From: Acheta domesticus
Lineage: Eukaryota; Arthropoda; Insecta; Orthoptera; Gryllidae
Assembly (NCBI GenBank): GCA_031308135.1
Contig: JAHLJT010000631.1
Span: 33,403,522 to 33,467,521 of the forward strand
Reading direction: 5' to 3'
DNA length: 64,000 bases
Shown here piece after piece: positions 43,130 to 55,980 of this stretch (position 1 is its first letter; the number at the start of each line of letters is the position of its first letter). The translations under genes were made by a program, and so were the position numbers. A model generated the notes under the pieces. That model was not told where the DNA came from, made no database searches, and was given only the letters and a program-made list of their open reading frames with translations.

Positions 43130-46100
43130 CTCCCGTAGCGAGTTGCCCAGGCCATGTCTTCGTCGGTTGCCAAACCAGTTCAGGAGAATGTGTTCCACAG
43201 ACAGAACCGCCCCGCATGAGTCACTTATGGGAGGAATTTCTCCTTGGAGGAAACCGTGAGAAAAGTGGCAGTGTCCGATAAGAAGACGAGTTAAAATGAC
43301 TTCTCACGCCTAAAGGAGCGAGATGAGGAACGCCAGGGAATTACAGAATTCTTTATCCCACTTAGTTTAAAAGTGGTATTGCGCCACTCTGTTTGCCACG
43401 CTCTAAACAAGGATCGTTTCAAGTAAGCCTTAACATCGGACAATGGTACAGCAGGAACGTCGATAAGAGTATTACGAGTAGCTAATTTCGCCACCTAGTC
43501 GGCTAGCTCATTCCCTGTAATTCCCACATGGCCTGAAACCCAACTAAGAACCAGGTCATAGTGGCAGGACAGAAGACTATGAATCAGGTTTTGAACTGAT
43601 TTTGTCAGGTAGTCTGACGAAGGACGGGAGACAGCCTGAAGAAAGCTGAGAGAATCAGAACAGAGACCTACTCGCCGCAACGTCGTTGACTCAATGTACT
43701 TTAGGGCTTTGAGTATTGCATACATTTCAGCAGTGAATGTACTGCACTGAGAATGAAGCCGATATGATTTGGTGGCCCTGAGACAATGAAAACTACATGC
43801 CACTGCGTCATTGTGCGATAACCTGTCTGTGTACAAGAATAAATGTTCCGGATAGGCTTCCTCATACCGTGGAACTGCTTCTGATAAACCAGAGGACTAG
43901 GAATTAATTTGGAAAGATTGGAGAGTTAGAGATCAACATTGGGAAGGAGGAGTTTCCAAGGGACAATCGGATCATTTGGGGATTTTCACAGGAGTGGGAA
44001 GATCGACATTGAGTTGAGAGACAACATTGAGAGAATGCCCGCAAAAGATTTCGCAATCGAATGCCAGGGGCTGGGGTAGCGATGTTCGAAGAATATAAGA
44101 ATATTCATATTTTGGGCGAGTGATTTTTCGGCGATAAGGATAATTAAAGAGTCCTGACACCTTAGCACCACAACACGCTAATAGAACATCTCGCTTTCTT
44201 TTTAAGGATGGCTCCCCAGCGTCAGCTAGAATGCACTCGATTCGGCTGGTGCGATACGGACCTGTTGAGAGGCGAATACCAGCATGGTGTATGCTGTTGA
44301 TGGGTCGAAGGGGGGAAGGAGCTGCAGAACTATACACTTCACTACCGTAATCCAATGCTGAGGGAATGAGTGCTCTATATAACCGCAATAGGGTAATGCG
44401 TCGGCTCCCCTTGAAGTGTCACTAAGCATTCGAAGAAGACTGAGGGGGAAAACATCTGGTTTGCAGTGTGCGGATATGAGGACGCCACGTTAGGGACTTC
44501 AAAAGTGAGCCCCAAAAACCTGGCAGAGTCAGCGAATCGAAGCTGATTCCTCCCAAGTACAGGATTGGATCGCTATGCAAGTGGTATACTCTGCAGAAGT
44601 GCACTCCAGTAGATTTAGTAGGTGAGAACATAAAACCTGTTGACATGCTCCATTCATGCGGCTTGTTGAGCACCAGTTGGAGTTGCCTCTGGATCACACT
44701 TATTCTGCTGGATGAACAAAAAATGGCAAAATCATCTACAAACAGCGATGCCTTCACAGGTTCCCTCACGACCGACGCTATACTATCTAAGGCTATGGCA
44801 AACAGAGTGACACTTAGCACCGAGCCTTCGGAGATGCCGTTTTCAAGGGGATGACTGCTAGACAGTTAGTCACCAATGCGAACTCTGAAAGATCTATTTG
44901 TTAAGAAAATTTGGAGGAATAGTTGGAGCTTCCCCCTCAATCCCCACGAGTGCAAGGTTCGCAGAATGCCATACCTCCAAGTGGTCATACCTCCATAGGT
45001 CTTTTCGATATTTAATAGTACCGCCACAAGGTGTTGTCTCAGGTTGAACGAGGTTGAACTTTCCGTTGTCAAAGTGACGAGATGGTCCAGGGTTGACCGA
45101 TGTTTCCTGAAACGGCACTGAATTGGTGTGAGTAGGTTTTTGCACTCCAGGACCAAGCGCTGGTTTACCACCCGTTCCAGCACTTGGCAAACGCAGCTGG
45201 TGAGAGCGAAAGGTCGGTAGCTCGATGACAACTACCGATCGTTCTGGTCCTTCAGAGCTGGGATAACTATGGCTTCTCGTCATAGAGCAGGGATGGTGTG
45301 CTCTTTCCAGATGCTATTATAAAGGCGGAGGAGAAATTGCATCGCCACATCAGGAAGATGTAGCGTAAGGTTATGTATTTCGTCAGGACCTGGGGCAGTT
45401 CCTTTTGACAATGCGAGAGCAGAGCGCAATTCCGACATAGAGAAAGGGGTATTGTAATCCACAGACGCTCTGCAGGAGAAATCCAGCGGACGGCTCTCCA
45501 ACTTCTCTTTGATCAAAAAAGTCAGGAGCGTAGTTCGCCCAACTTGACATATGTTCATAGTGCGCGGCGAGTTCCTCTACAATCATCTGGAGATGTGATC
45601 ATTTCTCCATTTTTAAAGAGTCCTGTCACCGTAATTGGTGAAGAGTGTCCTCTTATCTGACGAATTCTTCTCCATACCAGGCGTGGTGGCGTGTGACAAT
45701 TGAGAGATGAGACATACGCTCTCCACGATGCATTTTTGCTCTCTAAATAGTTCTCCTAGCCTTCGCCCTGCATCTTATACTCATTGAGATTTTCCACAAT
45801 TGGATAATGTCTGAGACGTGTCAATGCCTTTTTTCGAGCACTGACTGCTCTAGATCATTTCACATTACACCACGGGACGAAAGGGTGATGCGGTTTACCA
45901 GTTGACTACGGAATTGCGATACAAGCAGCAGCGAGTACAGCGCTATTAAAATGTTCAGTCATTCACATTTCCGAAGGGACCATCTGACAGGTTAACATTA
46001 TTTTGGAATGTCGAGCAGTCAGCCCGTCGCACGATCCTTTGAGGGGACCGTGTAGGACCACGGCGAAGATGATCAATGTGGACAATAGTGGGGTAATGGT

Positions 46101-46700
46101 CGCTTCCATGTAGATCTAATATGGACCACCGCACAGAAGTAGCAAGTGAAGAGCTGCAGAGAGATACATCAATACCTGTGCTCGAATTCGTAGCTACGGT
46201 AAAATGTGTTGGTTCCCCAGTGTTGAGAATCGCCAAATTCATGGTGTCGATGACAGATTCCAAAATAGCACCTCTTTGACAAGTTCGAGAAGAAGAGGAC
46301 TGAGGGCGTTTACATCACCCACAACCAAGTAAGGTGTGGGCAATTGGTTTATTAGACCTAAGAGGTCATCAACCGTCACCGTTTGTCTTGGGGGAATATA
46401 GATATTACATACAGTGATTGAGAGGGATGGAAGATACACCTGCACACAGATTGTTTGAAGGTCGGTTTACGCGGGATTTCTGCAGAATGCAGTGAATCCT
46501 AGACCAAAGTAGTAACTCCGCCGTGAGCACGGAGGCCGTCATCGACATCAGCCCCGTAAGGAGTGAAACCGCGAAAGTGTATGGGCCGTGGTGGAGAAAG
46601 ATGCGCTTCCTTTAAACAAAAAATTGGGGATGTATAACGGGACAACAAGTGTTTTAATTCGTCTCGTCGGAGAGAAAATCCATTAAGATTCTAGGATAGG
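43130..46700 (-). pseudogene. I-clade LINE ORF2: endonuclease, RT, RNase H (decayed)
   Basis: Minus-strand order: endonuclease (about 46700-45955) with AHLSPP, YGADVDD, NIYIPP, VVGDVNA (normally GDFNA) and LHGSDHYP. Reverse transcriptase (about 45560-44420) with KGTAPGPDEIHN, SSYRPFALTS and LFVDDF as the catalytic block (normally FADD or FVDD). A thumb/connection region (44388-43972) contains LDYGSEVY. RNase H (43836-43495) has YTDRL, FTAEMYAILKALK, CSDSLSFLQAV and SWVSGHVGITGNELAD, so the D-E-D-D catalytic residues are largely visible. A cysteine/histidine-containing C-terminal tail (43494-43130) contains RIGHCHFSHGF. It is split into about ten open pieces in three frames. Confidence 0.8.
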
Positions 46701-47269
46701 AGAGCCGTTATTTAAGAAGTTAAGAGGAGTTCTTCTTTTCATTTTTCCGCCTCTGTTTCCCGAAGGGGCGAGTGTCCACCCCAGCTGAAGTTTCTTCCGA
46801 GGCAGACTCACCCTCACCACTGCTCGACAGGCTGAGAGATCGCTCAGAGCGAGTCTCGGGAGTCGGGGTAGATAGACGGAGTTTGAAGGATCTATCAATA
46901 TTTTCTTCTTCAGACCAGAAGGCCGTGTGACATCAACCTTCTTGCGCGGCTGAGAAGTGAATTCCTAGTCTGACCTCGTCTGTGTTGCGTTCTTGAGTGG
47001 TGTTTTATATTTTGAGGGAATTATTATTTCCCACCTTGCAGAGGCGATGTTTCCTCAGGGAAGTCCACTGGGGATACCTGGCAACAGAAGTGAGCTTGTG
47101 GGGAGTAGCAGGTGAAGTATCAATATTCGTCGTCGCTTTCACCGTGTTCGCCAGAGTGCTAGAGAAAGAACGCCTGAGTTCTACAGGGTTCTTCACCAGG
47201 TATCGGCGTTTCGCTTCCGGAAAAGATACTCTGTCAATCTAATCTTTTGAATCTCCCTCTCTCTCTCAG

Positions 47270-48046
47270 ATATTTGAGGCACTTGTTTGAGTTGGCCGCA
47301 TGGTCTCCTTCACAGTTTACGCAGCGGAGTGGTGATGCACAGGGGTTCGGATCATGCGCGGATTTACCGCACTTTGCGCAAGCAGGGCTTACGGCCATGC
47401 GCCTTTGTTGGGTATGACCGAACCTCTAACACTTGAAGCAGCGCAGGGGTTCGGCACATACTGCCGCACGTGAAGGTTATAATATCCAACTAATTTTCTC
47501 TGGGAGAGAAGGGAGATTAAAAGTCAGGATCAAGGTGGGAGTGGGGATCTCTTTCCCATTCTCCTTTCTCCTGATCCTATACACCTCCGTAACACCGTGG
47601 CTCTTAAAAAAGGAGAGAAATTCGTCCTCACTTTCAGACGTAAAGGCTTCATGATTGACCACTCCCTTACATAGGTTAAGGATAGGGTGAGTGGTCACTT
47701 CCACTTGGAGGCCGGCAACCTCCTTGGTTTTTAGGATCTTGTCTACCTGCGCGTCGGTGCGCGCTTCAAAAAGAATGGTACCATTCCTCTGTCGCACGAC
47801 CGCTTGCAGCTTGCCAAAACTGTCTTCAATGACTCGCGCGTGGCGAACGGTACTAACACTTTTAAAGTTTTTTTCTACTTCAAAACATGACATCAAGAGA
47901 AACCGAGGCTTCCTTGGTCTACCCTCCTCCCGAAGGAAGAAGCTATTCAAGTCTTCTGTCCTGTACATCGCCTCTTCCTTGCGGAAAAGGGCAAGGGGTT
48001 TGTTTTGTGCTCCATACATTAGCAGATTCGCCTCCGTGCTCCCCAC
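47270..48046 (-). pseudogene. I-clade LINE ORF1: gag-like protein with CCHC zinc knuckles
   Basis: 189 codons are open from 48046. The N-terminus is rich in charged residues, followed by an RRM-like central part around VRQRNGTILFEARTDAQV and VTEVYRIRRKENGKEIPTPT. The frame breaks near 47477. The minus-strand sequence to 47270 then gives zinc-knuckle motifs of the type RCFKC...GHT, CAKCGKSAHDPNPC and CVNCEGDHAANSNKC. Such proteins coat the LINE RNA. ORF2 begins several hundred bases further on, and the spacer is degraded. Confidence 0.7.
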
Positions 48047-48569
48047 CCACCATGGAGTCTAACAAGGGCACACCTCGCTAGGGTGCCAGGGCTGACACGG
48101 AGATATAGTAGGGGAATGTCACAGCGCTGCCCCGCCGTTAATCCCCCGCTCACCCTGAAGTTCAGTGCAAGACCTAGTCCGAGCCGATTGATCGGGAGTG
48201 GGTTAGTTCCAGACTGCCCGTCTAGAAGAGTCCGAGGCAAAAGCGAGTGTATTGACACTTACAAGGAATGTTTCACAGAATACGTAAACGTACCCCTTAG
48301 TGCAAGCCAAAAAAGTAGCACCTGGACTAGTTGGGAAACAGGTCCCTCAACTGCCAGGACACACATTCCCTCCGACACGGGTCCCCATGCTCAGCAAACA
48401 CACGGGTGAGCGTTGAGCATACAGAGAAGGCCAGTGAGGAAGAAGAAGGAGTGAAAAGAATATACGTGACATGAAATGAGAAGCAAGAAGATGAAAAATG
48501 GAGAAAGGAACACTTGAGAGCCTTCTCTGCTTCCCCCAGTCAGGACGTGAACCAACCCACCTCGATGGG

Positions 48570-49545
48570 CTTAAAATAGATATTTAAAGTTTTAATCTTC
48601 TCTACATTAAAAGTATTTTGGATAAAAAGTTACGGAGCTATGGCCAATTGAAAAGTGTCTTTTTATATTGTTTAACGTAAAATTGACCGTATTCGGACTA
48701 ATGTGGTCCACTGTTTGAGTCAAATAAGTAATGTTTGATCATCATAGAATTGTTGTGAAATAACGTGGACACCACCTCAGCCAAAAATACGTTGATAAAA
48801 TATCATTAAATATTTATTCGTTATTTTCTAAAAAGAAGCAAAAATGCGGAAAAAATGTCGTGTTTATGGGGCTTGTGGTACCCCTGAACTCATTTTAAAA
48901 ACGGTTTTATTAGTGCCGATGTTATTCTTGCATCTATAATAAGTTTTTTCGCTAAGCCTCGACAAATATCTTCAATAGAGCTTAATAGTGAATAAAGAAA
49001 TCATGTAGATACGTTGAAACGTTCTGAAGAAGTTCTGAAGAACAGGGCGGAAGAAATGTAGATAACAATTATTATGACGCGGTGCAATTTCAGCCGATTG
49101 CAGTGAAATAGTTAAATGTGCGAAGCAAAGTTCTTAAAGCAGAAATTTCGAGCTCTAATCTTGTTTAAATTAAAAATATTTTGGATAAAAAATTTACGGA
49201 GAGATGGTTAAGATGGTTGATTGAAAAGTGTCTCTTTTTATGGCATTAACGAAAATTTGGCCATATTCGAACTAGTGTGCAATAGTGTTTGACTCAAATA
49301 AGTATCGGTTGATCTTAAGATTATTGAGGGGTAACGGGGGCACCAACTCAGCCCCAAATCCGTTGCTAAAAATTACATTAAATAATATTTATTCGTTATT
49401 TTCTAAAAAGTAGTGAAAAAGACCGAAAATGAGGTGTTAATGAAGTTAGTGGCACTCCTAAACCTACTTTAAAACAGTTTTATTGGTGTCGATGTTGTTC
49501 TTGCATCGAAAACTTTTTTCACTAAGCCGTTGAATTTTGTTTTTC
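48570..49545 (+). repeat. Family B repeat, tandem dimer (~565-bp period)
   Basis: Two diverged units: TATTTTGGATAAAAAGTTACGGAG near 48614 recurs near 49178. AAAAGTGTCTTTTTAT, GACTCAAATAAGTA, ATTTATTCGTTATTTTCTAAAAAG and TTCTTGCATC recur at the same offset. No coding. The right end stops at a (TA)n array. Confidence 0.65.
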
Positions 49546-49548
49546 GAG

Positions 49549-49589
<41 letters not shown>
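49546..49589. repeat. (TA)n microsatellite
   Basis: About 20 TA units between the end of family B (GAGACAA) and a TGCAACCGCGCG block that may be an LTR start. Confidence 0.85.
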
Positions 49590-49591
<2 letters not shown>

Positions 49592-50106
49592 CAACCGCGC
49601 GTGGTGAGTGGTGGAAGTGAGGTGCAGGAGCAACAACTACTTTGAAAAAGATTAGCCGTAATTGGGCAGTGAAACAAAATTATACATTTATTCCCGACCT
49701 ACGGCCGGGGAAGTTACATAAAAAATCCAATGAGGTGGGATTACACCCTACCTATTGAGCTCGGTAAGTAAAATAAGAGAAAAGAAAATTAATTAAAGAC
49801 AAGTCTCTTACAATAATAAAAAAATATGCCATTGCGCGGCACCGCTTAACTCTAACAAAAAAACAGAGAAAGATAAAACACTTTAGAATTTCGGTGATAT
49901 GTTCCGTCTCGTCTCGAGGTGGGACGCCCCAAAGCGCGGGCGTGCGTTAAGAATCTTATCTGTTGCGCCGGCGTGGGCCGGAGCGTGGCCGACGAAATAG
50001 ACAGGCCGCGGCACCTACGTCACACAATTTGGTCACGTGACCACAGAGGTCCGTCGTCGGACGTGGCGTACCGCTGGGGATGCGAAGTGTCCTGTGAAGC
50101 AATTTC
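49590..50106. other. Possible LTR 5' part; includes a segment repeated in inverse at 54.9 kb
   Basis: Starts TGCAACC after (TA)n, then AT-rich, then GC-rich. The block 49965-50060 (GTGGCCGACGA.ATAGACAGGCCGCG, then GTCACGTGAC) is repeated in reverse complement at about 54855-54945. No coding domain. It is cut off by the LINE relic at 50107. Confidence 0.4.
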
Positions 50107-51121
50107 ATGAAATTTTTTTTCCGATTTAGCTATCGCCAAACAAATTTTGAGAAAAGGATTATGGAACATCGTGAGAAAAGAGGTTACCTTATGCATTTAA
50201 TAAATGTAATAAAAAGCCTCTATAAAAATACACATATTATAATTAATGCCAGAACAACAAAAACAGATACATTAAAAATTAATAAAGGACTGAAACTATG
50301 GTGCACATTATCACCTACTTTATTTAATGTATATGTAAATGATCTCATTAGATAATGAAAAAAATCTGGGAATAAACCCTCATCTCCAAAATAAATGCAT
50401 TAATACATTATTGTTTGCAGACGATCTAATAATTATGCTGGAAACAGAAAATGATTGCAAAAATCTACATACCGCTTGAACCAGATAAATGAGCACTATT
50501 GTTTTAAAATATCTGTTAAAAAGACAAAAGTTATGATTTTTAAAGGGAAATACCCTATATGCTCCAAAATTGTTATAAATAATCAGATAATAGAATAGGT
50601 GTCACATTTTAATTTTTTGGGCTGTGACATCAGCTGTGAACGGGAAAATGATATGCAAAATAAATTAAATAAATATCAAATAATATATCGAACTATTCAT
50701 AGGACTTTAAAAAATAAAACAATGGAAGAAACTAATGAAATTTTATAAAGTAATGGCAGCACCAGTATTAACATACAGAAGTGTACCATGGAGTCTAACA
50801 GCAAATGAGTAATAATTAAGACAAACAGCAGAGACAAAATTTCTAAGGAGAGTGAAAAGTTGCTCAATATTAGATCAAATAAGAAATGAGGAGATTGGAT
50901 CTGATCTAAATATATATTCCATGAATGACCGTATTAAAGAAAATAAACAACACTGGATACAACATATAAATAGAATGGATAACACCAGAAAAACAATATT
51001 AAAATTATCTTATAAACCTGTAAGAAGACAAGAAATAGGACATTCTAGGAAGAGATGGTTGGGACTGAAGACAGAACAGGCTATCAGCGTAATTCATGAT
51101 AGTAAAGAACAACTCTGGTAA
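50107..51121 (+). pseudogene. Decayed LINE reverse transcriptase (common insect endonuclease-RT family)
   Basis: Plus-strand pieces in several frames: NFEKRIMEHREKRG and an INKGLKLWCTLSPTLFNVYVNDL block corresponding to the VRQGCPLSPTLFN motif. LLFADDLIIM follows near 50415-50440 with both aspartates intact, then a MAAPVLTYRS region (APVLLYGSE in relatives). The 3' part is IRNEEIGSDLNIYSMNDRI, WIQHINRMD and RSRKRW-like. This C-terminal order (core RT, then a HINRMD/GRP(R)KRW segment) is typical of widespread insect LINE copies. The endonuclease is missing. It ends just before the P element. Confidence 0.7.
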
Positions 51122-51223
51122 TTAATTGTTATCATTTATTTATATTTATTTAGAGTAGATTTTCAGCAAAAATTGTGCCACTCACAATTTAAATATGAAA
51201 ATATTTCGCAAATCATGAAATTT

Positions 51224-53990
51224 TTATGAATTTAATTTCCTTATTTTTCTAGCTTGAAGAGACTTTTCAACATATTTGTCATTCACACCTTTTACAAAAT
51301 TGTTTATTAAAATTTTGCATGCTGATGACATTACAATACTAAGCTTTCCAAGTAAGGTTTGGCCACACAAACATTGTGACTTCAGGTCAACATTATCAAC
51401 TCTATTCATTAAAACCTCAGACAGTTTCCTTAGGACACAGAACTGATTCCTGCAATTCAAAAATTGCAAGGCATACTCTTTACATAACATATCTAGAGTG
51501 TGCCAAACAATACCGACCACAATAACAGCAATCTCTGCAGGGAGAGTAAGTTTTCCTCTATCCAAATCTTTAACAAAATCGTAACTAGCATCAACATCCA
51601 CTTCCTTTGCTAATTGTAGCCAGCCACAGCATGTAGCACACTTACCTATCCTCAATGCTTTCATTACATTGTAGCCAGCAATGTAAGTAATAATTGGAAC
51701 AATGTTGGAAGGAATAACAATTTCTTTGTTAAGAATTTCAAGAAATATGCCAATATTTACTTCATTACACCCATTCTCTTCATCCACTGGCATTACTGTT
51801 CTAAAATGTAAATTTCTATTTTGCAAACAGAAGAGAACATCATTCTTAAATCTAAGTTTTCTTTCATTTTCTAGAACTTGCATAAAACTAATATAATAAT
51901 TGCATCCACTTAATTGTCTATATAAACCAAATCTACTTTCTAAATTATCACTTTGAAATTTACCTAACAGAACATACTTCACAGAATACTTTTCAAACAA
52001 ATAACTAACTAACTTAATTAATGCTTCAGTGGTCATTATCAGAGCCTGAAAAGTAGGTGCTGACAGGCCTTCACTAGTTGCAACAGATGACTGCCATTGT
52101 TTCAACCAATTTACAAAAAACATTAAAAACTGGACAGACATATCCTTGGTAGAGGCAATTGCTTCCCGGTATGGATCATTAAATCTCCTACCTTCCATTG
52201 CACTTTTTACATTGACAATTTTCCAAAAATTAACAAAAACATTTATAAAAAAAGTGGTGGAATTAACATCTTGAAAATCAACAGGAAAATCTTTTGCAAT
52301 GTGCTTCAGAGCAACTACATTATTTTCATTGAATATTCTAAGAGCTAAAGGAACGTTCTGTTTTTGAATACTCGATGGATACAGAGCCTTCATGGAAAAC
52401 GTGTGACCGTACTTCACAAGAGATGTTTTCTCCTTCTCGTACATGATCTCCAGGTGACGGTAAGAAGCATATCGCATTACACTAGTATTGTTTACATCAG
52501 GGTATTTCATAACCTTCTTTGCAGCATGACGCGTCTGCCACACATTCCGTACACATTTAATAATGTGAACGGTGTCAATAATGAGAAAAAGAAGCCTTGT
52601 TTCATCCAGGGGGTGAGAAATGTATGGGAGGAGAACACCATTTGGGCAAAGCAACTCATATGTCTTCCTGTTAACAGTGTTGTTGTCTGAAATTAATGCA
52701 ACAACTATGAAACCCACTTCTTCAAGAGATTTCAACACATTATCAATCATTACTTTTAATTGATCCCCTGTCATGTTGCTCACAGGTACAATACATACCA
52801 CATCTTTATACTTCGACAGAACAGAGGAAACCATAAAAAACCTGAGCTCTCTTGGCAGGTGTTTCACCGTTGAAAGAACTTGATCCGTATATATTCCCAC
52901 CCTTAAAACATAATTGGGGCTGCACATATATTTCATCCAACTGGATAGACACTAATAACTCATGACTTTCCAGTCTTCCAACCCTATCCTTCAAGTATTT
53001 GCAACTATCTGGCATGGAATCTGGTAATTGATAATTATGAATTATCTTCTGCAAATTCCGAGGATGAGGCAAGAATAATAATTTGCACTTCATGAGTGCA
53101 CTGTAGGCTGATGGGGAGTGAACATACATGCAAGATGCCAATAACATTGATAAATTGCAGTATCGTCTACTATGTTTAGATTCCTGACTCAAGGCTAACT
53201 GATTAGTCAGAAATTTCACACTGTCTGACTCCTCATAAGCAGCAGTGGTTCTTAAAATCTGAAGGGCATTCTCAAATGTATCTCCTTGTTTAAGGACAAC
53301 CTTTTTTGATTCTATTTCTCCTAGGAGAATCTCTAGGGCCCTAAAAGAATTCAAAAATGACGTTTTTATTGGAAGTTCATTTTGCGACACCTTAACATCA
53401 TCTACCATTACTTCAAAACTCAAAGTCTGGTCAATTACAACTGATGTGTGAAGATGCAATGCCCCTTTCTCTGCACACAAAAACCCCAAGAACAATTTAT
53501 CATAATTTTTTACGTAAGTCCATTTCCCATTCTTCATAATATTTTCAGCTATGAAGGGAATTATTTCATCTAAATTATGAATAGTATCCCTTTCCACAAA
53601 TTCATTATGTTCCAAAATACTTTCATCAATTGCGCGGTTGAGGTTGTCTTCTTCAACATCAGCAAGTCTTTTAACACTGCTAGCAGTACATGATAAATAT
53701 GACGGTGTATTCGGGAAGATTACAGGCACAGCACGATCTCTAAGTTTAGGTCTTTCTCGAGGGAAAGTTTTCGCTACACCATTCACTAACACCGTGTCAC
53801 TTCTCACAATAGAGGATTCTGGAAAATGTTTTATACAGATTCCAGGATTCTTCAATTTTGATAAGTCTGTTGGAATTTTTCGCAGCCACTGAGAACGCAG
53901 TGAATCATCTCTGGGAAGAGAGAAAGTTGTGCAATTCTCTTCACCATCATAATTGGACCTGCATCCAAATACACTGCATCGACGTGGCAT
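51224..53990 (-). pseudogene. P-element transposase (THAP plus DDE), one frameshift
   Basis: The first frame (53990-52806) starts with a THAP domain: C5 and C10, P26, W35, C52-x2-H55-F56, and later a VPVIFPNTPSYL box. The linker and the start of the catalytic core follow, with LDEIYVQ (first Asp). The second frame (52936-51224) continues from the same block with PVSNMTGDQL, ISDNNTVN (second Asp), DTVHIIKCVRNVW and the C-terminal region typical of P elements. The break falls at a run of six A/T at 52835-52840, where one base too many shifts the frame. Otherwise about 920 codons are free of stops. Terminal repeats were not recognised. The transposase binds its ends through THAP and, in Drosophila, uses GTP as cofactor. 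Confidence 0.8.
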
Positions 53991-54854
53991 CCTTTTGTTT
54001 TGTAAGCAGCTCAGCTTCTAAAAGAATCATTAAGTAAACGATTTTTGTGATGATGTAAGAAAACATGATAAACAGTTTGTACAGCAATTTTTTTTAATGT
54101 AAAGTATTTAAAAAATGTATCCTAAATTAACAATAGCTTCTATTTATTTTATGTCAAAGATGGCATACAGAATTTGAACCATTTCCTTTAAAATTCAAAT
54201 AAAATTATCAGAAACACATTTCAAAACGACTGTAAGTGGATACTACTAAGTCCAACAACTATGTAAGTGGATTTAACCTAAAAGATATAGGGGCTTTCGG
54301 TATTTTCCGTGAACGCATTGTAATTACAAGAATTGCTCTGTGTAAACCTATGTAAATGATAAAAACATACGACTTTAAATACGTACGAAAATTCCGCAAT
54401 ACACGTCTCCACATAAATCTGAATACCGCTTCAGGTTACTCCATTAACCTACAAAACAGTATAAAAATGCATTAATTACAGTACCATTTAGAAAACAAAA
54501 TTCAACAATCTTCAGAAAGATTTCCTTATGGTAAAAGAAGTACATCTCTTAATATTCAAAGGTCGTTATTTTAATGTGGTAAGCGAAAATGGAACTTACT
54601 TTTAATTATAGCACACCCAGGTTTCATCAGCTGATCACGCACCACGTGGGCTACAGAAAGAACACAAAAAACGTTGTCATATAACTTAACAAGGCCTTGG
54701 CCTCGGTCAAAGCATATGACTGCCGGTGACTGAATCAGATTCACTTCGACACACGTGGTAATACCAAAATAATCGAAAACAAGTGTCTAAAACACTAGCT
54801 ATAAACACCTCTCGCCAGCCTCGAGCAGAACCAAGCACAGCTTGAGCTGGGACC
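53991..54854. other. P-element 5' flank and unassigned sequence
   Basis: AT-rich upstream region of the P element (minus strand). It probably contains the element's promoter and terminal repeat, which I could not delimit. No other gene was seen. Confidence 0.35.
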
Positions 54855-55279
54855 TCTTCAGTCACGTGACGAAACGGTGACGCGGCCTGTCTATCTCGTC
54901 GGCCACGGCCGGAGTGTCCCCCACGCGGTTGATGGCCTCGGCGTCTTCGACGGGGCGTTGTCTTGTGATGAGCTGCAATGTTGAAACGGGGGGCGGACGC
55001 CTTCTCGCGGCCGCTGTGTGCCACAAGGTCGCGGAGGATTTCTTTCCGCCTCGCCACCAAGGCGCAGGACGAGTTCGGGTTCGTTCTTCACCACGACCCG
55101 GACGTGCGATACGGGAGCATTTAATTGCGGGCGCGGACCGGAGGCCAGATCATGGTATTCGCCGCTCGTTCGCTCGAATTAGGCAACGAGTTATTACTAC
55201 TTCGAATACCCGAACAAAAAAAACTGGTTCACGGCTTCCACGACCAGGCATGAAGCGCTCTCTCGTAACTCACTTTTAA
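54855..55279. other. GC-rich segment with inverse copy at 49965
   Basis: 54855-54945 is an inverted, ~75% similar copy of 49965-50060. On the minus strand both read through VADEIDRPRH, so they may once have coded. Open frames here (for example 54707-55060) contain Arg-rich and ITRQRPVEDAEAINR-like text in alternate frames. I do not recognise the protein; a gag remnant is possible. Confidence 0.35.
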
Positions 55280-55282
55280 GTG

Positions 55283-55390
55283 TCTGTTTCGCGGCCGCTG
55301 CCCTCGCGTTGACCCGCTCGCGACTACTTCACCAGTGTCTCTTTCGCGGCCGATGCTCTCGTGTGTTCTCCCTCGCGACAACTTCCCTAG
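55283..55390. repeat. ~59-bp imperfect tandem duplication
   Basis: GTGTCT.TTTCGCGGCCG.TGC.CTCG, then CTCGCGACTACTTC..AGTG, occurs twice in succession. Confidence 0.6.
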
Positions 55391-55980
55391 TGATTTCTTT
55401 TTTTCTCAAGATTTTGGGAATCCGTCCCTCTCTGGATCTTCCCCCTCCTAAGTTCATCCTGGGCTCGCTGACCTACTTTGGGAAAATTGTCATTGGTCGG
55501 ACCTTACTGCGTCGCAGAAATAATTTTGACGAATCGCGGTTCGTGGATTCGTGGAAATTTTTCAAATTTTAGAGAGAGAAGTATCTCTCTCTACCGCTAT
55601 CGAAACGCTATCTCTGTTTACCGAAACGCAGCTGCATTCCTCGGGGGGGCGACATCTCCTGGGACCAATTATTGCATGGCAAAGGGTTGGGACTTTCTTA
55701 ATTTAGCGCGACAGGCGTGGAGGCGAGGAACGCGCCTAGAGGAGGGCGGGGGCGGGACACAAAAGGTGCATTCAGCGAAGTGGGTCCGTGACGACGAGTG
55801 GTCGTAAATTGACTCGCGGCCGCTGGGACCGTCAGAGGGATGGTATCATGACAGCAAAGAGGCGGGCGGAAGTGGGGCGCGGCTGGGTCAAGGAGGGTGG
55901 GGTGGACGCACGTGCGCGTGCCAGAGAGTACAAAAAAGCTTTTGTTATAAATTTCTTAAGGCACTGCTGATGCCGCGACA
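55391..55980. other. No recognised gene
   Basis: Mixed composition. An inverted GAGAGAG/CTCTCTC pair lies near 55571-55593. The right end GCCGCGACA stops at a (TA)n array and resembles an LTR end. No domain was seen in the open frames. Confidence 0.3.

Larger units (their letters stand above)
42780..48569 (-). mobile_element. I-clade LINE with 12-bp target duplication (near full length)
   Basis: 5.79 kb on the minus strand between two perfect copies of CTTAAAATAGAT (42768-42779 and 48570-48581). The pre-insertion sequence is a family B repeat, whose two halves fit together when the LINE is removed. It has ORF1 with CCHC knuckles, ORF2 with endonuclease, RT and RNase H, and a tail of TAATCA units at the 3' end (42781-42795). 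RNase H plus CCHC ORF1 places it in the I group. Many stops and frameshifts show it is old compared with the CR1/L2-group LINE copies. Confidence 0.8.
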
